Source: Oscillospiraceae bacterium
Lineage (GTDB): Bacteria; Bacillota; Clostridia; Oscillospirales; Acutalibacteraceae
Assembly: GCA_021640185.1 (NCBI GenBank)
Contig: JAJXDX010000095.1
Location: 1 to 7,320 of the forward strand
Length of the DNA: 7,320 nucleotides
Direction: 5' to 3'
This document shows, piece by piece, positions 5,913-7,320 of the stretch (the stretch's first letter is position 1; each line of letters begins with the position of its first letter). A program made the translations under genes and the position numbers. The notes under the pieces are model-generated. The model was not told the DNA's origin. It saw only the letters and a program-made list of their open reading frames with translations, and made no database searches.

Positions 5913-6440
5913 CTATTCCTGCGCCAGTTCCTCGTCCGTGTCGCCCTCGTCCCCGGCGGATGTTTCGTCCGCCGCCGCAGCGCGGCGCAGCAGCTCCGGC
6001 AGCTCGGCATCCAAAATGTCGCGCAGGGCGCGCAACTGCGCAGGCGGCAGATCGCCCGCGATGGCCAGCGAAATGCCGTCCTTCAGGATGACGCGCGGGA
6101 AGTGGAAATTGCCGTAGGCCGCCGGCGCGGTGACATTGACGGGGACGGCCTTCGCCTTCGCTTCGGTCGAGATCGCGATGTTCACCGTCCGGTCGTTCGT
6201 CGCCGCCACGCAAAGCTGGGCGTTCGTGCAGTCGCCGCGATAATATTTGCGCGGGATGTGGCGCAGCTCGTGCCGATCGCTCATCTCACGCAGTTCCGGG
6301 CACAGCTGCGGCGCGATCACGGTCACCTTCGCGCCGAAGCGCAATAGTTCGCGCACGCGGCGCAGCGCGCTGCGCCCGCCGCCGAACACCGTGCAGTTGT
6401 TGCCGGTCAAATCGACATACAGCGGGAAACCGCTTGCCAT
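5913..6440 (-). CDS. Divergent precorrin-2 dehydrogenase-like Rossmann protein (CysG N-terminal/Met8/SirC family)
   Basis: The family oxidises precorrin-2 to sirohydrochlorin with NAD+ on the way to siroheme or cobalamin. This 175-aa member keeps the N-terminal NAD-binding core: FPLYVDLTGNNCTVFGGG, then GGGRSALRR at residues 20-28, GAKVTVIAP, and VAATNDRTVN at 78-87. By recalled alignment with E. coli CysG, the catalytic Asp104 (in NVVDAP) falls on A105 (NVTAP here), and the Ser128 region (SSGG) reads AIAGD. The extended C-terminal dimerisation region is absent, replaced by an acidic Glu/Asp tail. The start ATG at 6440 follows AGAAGGAGGG by 8 nt; longer upstream frames lack a ribosome binding site. 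It stands alone, without hemA/C/D or cob genes in the window, and diverges from the SpoIIQ-like gene. True siroheme function is doubtful. Confidence 0.85.
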   Translation of the reverse strand: MASGFPLYVDLTGNNCTVFGGGRSALRRVRELLRFGAKVTVIAPQLCPELREMSDRHELRHIPRKYYRGDCTNAQLCVAATNDRTVNIAISTEAKAKAVPVNVTAPAAYGNFHFPRVILKDGISLAIAGDLPPAQLRALRDILDAELPELLRRAAAADETSAGDEGDTDEELAQE

Positions 6441-6474
6441 GTCTTTGCCCTCCTTCTGTAAACTAACGTTCATA

Positions 6475-6481
6475 TGTCGAT
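6475..6481 (+). promoter_or_regulatory. Possible 0A box (Spo0A site), 6 of 7
   Basis: TGTCGAT differs at one position from the Spo0A consensus TGTCGAA. It lies in the leader of the - strand gene, about 15-20 bp downstream of its inferred transcription start, where bound Spo0A~P could block transcription. Short and degenerate, so chance is possible. Confidence 0.3.
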
Positions 6482-6500
6482 CATGTGTCAATACATTAAT

Positions 6501-6530
6501 AATATAGCATAACCGGATCGTCCGATACAA
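6501..6530 (-). promoter_or_regulatory. Promoter of the precorrin-2 dehydrogenase-like gene
   Basis: On the - strand TTGTAT (6530-6525), an 18-bp spacer and TATATT (6506-6501), with TG one base upstream (TGCTATATT), form an extended -10 sigma-A-type promoter. The inferred start near 6494 gives a leader of about 55 nt. A perfect TTGACA also lies at 6491-6486 on the same strand, but no good -10 follows at 16-18 bp. Confidence 0.5.
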
Positions 6531-6548
6531 TACACGCGCATGACAAAT

Positions 6549-6555
6549 TTCGACA
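6549..6555 (-). promoter_or_regulatory. Perfect 0A box (TGTCGAA on the - strand)
   Basis: TTCGACA on the + strand is the complement of the Spo0A consensus heptamer TGTCGAA. It lies between the divergent promoters, about 55-60 bp upstream of the inferred - strand start. One other perfect copy in the window (4066-4072) is inside spo0A coding sequence, so a heptamer alone is weak evidence. The intergenic position and the second near-match at 6475 raise the odds. Confidence 0.4.
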
Positions 6556-6593
6556 CGAAAAAATGGCAGATCCGTCCGATCGTTCGTTTTGAT

Positions 6594-6623
6594 GTATAGC
6601 GAACGGGCCGATCGGGCAAACTG
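6594..6623 (+). promoter_or_regulatory. Sigma-F (forespore) type promoter for the SpoIIQ-like gene
   Basis: GTATA at 6594-6598 matches the sigma-F -35 (GYWTA). After exactly 15 bp, GGGCAAACTG at 6614-6623 matches the -10 consensus GGHNANAHTR at every specified position except the third. No sigma-A promoter of similar quality faces this gene. Transcription would start near 6630, about 55 nt before the ATG at 6686. In B. subtilis spoIIQ is a sigma-F gene, which agrees. Confidence 0.6.
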
Positions 6624-6685
6624 CGGATGAAAACAGATCGCTCGCCCGGCATTTTCCCGGTGCGGCGGCAAAGGGAGGATGGAAC

Positions 6686-7320
6686 ATGGATAAGCAGCCG
6701 ATCCGCGGGAGAAAGACCTCCCGCTTCAAGCGGTTCATCAACGGCAACGGGTTCTATGCGGCGCTGGCGGCGTGTCTGCTGGCGGTCGGCGGCGTGGCGT
6801 TCGCCGCCTTTTCCCCGTCGCGGGAGCGCGGGGAGCAGGAGAGCCGCACGTCGCAGCCGGTGGAGCAGGTGGTCACCGGCCAGCCGGACGACCGCACGAC
6901 CGCGCCGCCCCCGACGACGCAGACCGCGCCGACGACGGTGCCAAAAACCACGCAGCCGCAGGCGGCGGCATTGTACGTGCTGCCGCTGACCAACCTTGTG
7001 CAGCAGCCGTTCTCGCCGGATGCGCCGCTCTATTCGGTCACGATGGGGGATTGGCGCACGCATGAGGGCACGGACTTCGCCGGGGAGAACGGGCAGAAGG
7101 TCAAGGCCGTGGCCGAGGGCAAGGTGACGCGGATCGGCACCGATCCGTTTTGGGGCGAGGAGATCGAGATCGACCACGGCGTGGGCGTGATCACGCTGTA
7201 CCGCGGCGTGCATCCCACGGTCGCGGTAGGGGAAACGGTCAAGGTCGGCCAGCCGATCGGCACATTGACCGAGATCCCGTGCCAAAGCGCACAGCAGCCT
7301 CACCTGCAACTGCAAATGAC
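6686..7320 (+). CDS. Membrane-anchored M23/LytM-domain protein, SpoIIQ-like (3' end outside window)
   Basis: The frame is open from the ATG at 6686 to the window end (211 codons). AAGGGAGGA at 6671-6679 is 6 bp upstream. A short basic cytoplasmic N-terminus (residues 1-20) leads to one transmembrane helix at about 22-42 (FYAALAACLLAVGGVAFAAF). A Thr/Pro/Gln-rich extracytoplasmic linker follows at about 54-95, then an M23/LytM fold from about 116. The first zinc motif HxxxD is present (H126, D130 in THEGTDF), followed by VKAVAEGKVTRIG, IEIDHGVGVITLY and VKVGQPIG. The closing HxH motif reads HLQ (H206, Q208), so a zinc ligand is lost. Architecture, the degenerate site and a sigma-F-type promoter point to SpoIIQ, the forespore half of the SpoIIQ-SpoIIIAH channel. 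A generic M23 endopeptidase is the alternative. Confidence 0.85.
   Translation, partial: MDKQPIRGRKTSRFKRFINGNGFYAALAACLLAVGGVAFAAFSPSRERGEQESRTSQPVEQVVTGQPDDRTTAPPPTTQTAPTTVPKTTQPQAAALYVLPLTNLVQQPFSPDAPLYSVTMGDWRTHEGTDFAGENGQKVKAVAEGKVTRIGTDPFWGEEIEIDHGVGVITLYRGVHPTVAVGETVKVGQPIGTLTEIPCQSAQQPHLQLQM

Noticed and set aside
5799..6347. 182-codon + strand frame opposite the SirC-like gene
   Set aside because: It starts inside the terminator region and is antisense to a protein with a clear Rossmann core. Composition is Arg/Ala-rich shadow.
1..7320. CRISPR arrays, tRNA/rRNA genes, insertion sequences, attachment sites
   Set aside because: No regularly spaced repeats, cloverleaf-like sequence, transposase motifs or terminal inverted repeats were seen.

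Overview
The window is a compact stretch of chromosome with high-GC coding sequence. It most resembles a high-GC, spore-forming member of the Clostridia (an Oscillospiraceae/Ruminococcaceae-like Firmicute). Three things suggest this: an unmistakable Spo0A, a Firmicute-type nucleoside salvage operon with strong GGAGG ribosome binding sites, and AT-rich intergenic promoters beside GC-rich genes. The assignment is inference from protein resemblance; no 16S or database search was possible.

Positions 1-3614 hold the end of a purine/pyrimidine nucleoside catabolic operon on the + strand: deoD (5' end outside the window), deoB, cdd and pdp. The genes are tightly packed or overlapping and end in a strong intrinsic terminator. 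Together they cleave (deoxy)nucleosides, deaminate cytidine to uridine and convert (deoxy)ribose-1-phosphate to the 5-phosphate.

Positions 3615-4687 hold a monocistronic spo0A, the master regulator of sporulation, with its own leader and terminator. Its usual clostridial upstream neighbour spoIVB is not there. Its receiver domain has an altered acidic pocket.

Positions 4680-5878 hold a three-gene + strand operon that starts from a clear extended -10 promoter embedded in the end of the spo0A terminator. The first two genes encode small proteins I do not recognise (87 and 97 aa). The third encodes a 160-aa protein with the layout of a restriction-endonuclease-like (PD-(D/E)XK) fold, and its base and codon use differ from its neighbours. 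The operon ends in a long terminator hairpin.

Positions 5913-7320 hold a divergent pair. On the - strand is a short Rossmann protein of the precorrin-2 dehydrogenase (CysG N-terminal/Met8/SirC) type that appears to lack the known catalytic Asp and Ser. On the + strand, running off the window end, is a membrane-anchored M23/LytM-domain protein resembling SpoIIQ, in which one zinc-ligand His is Gln. The 245-bp region between them carries a good match to a sigma-F promoter facing the SpoIIQ-like gene, a sigma-A-type promoter facing the other gene, and two Spo0A-box-like heptamers. The most interesting idea here is that this pair is a sporulation module in which a degenerate tetrapyrrole-enzyme fold and a degenerate peptidase fold are co-regulated. 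That is inference, and the tests are listed under the findings.
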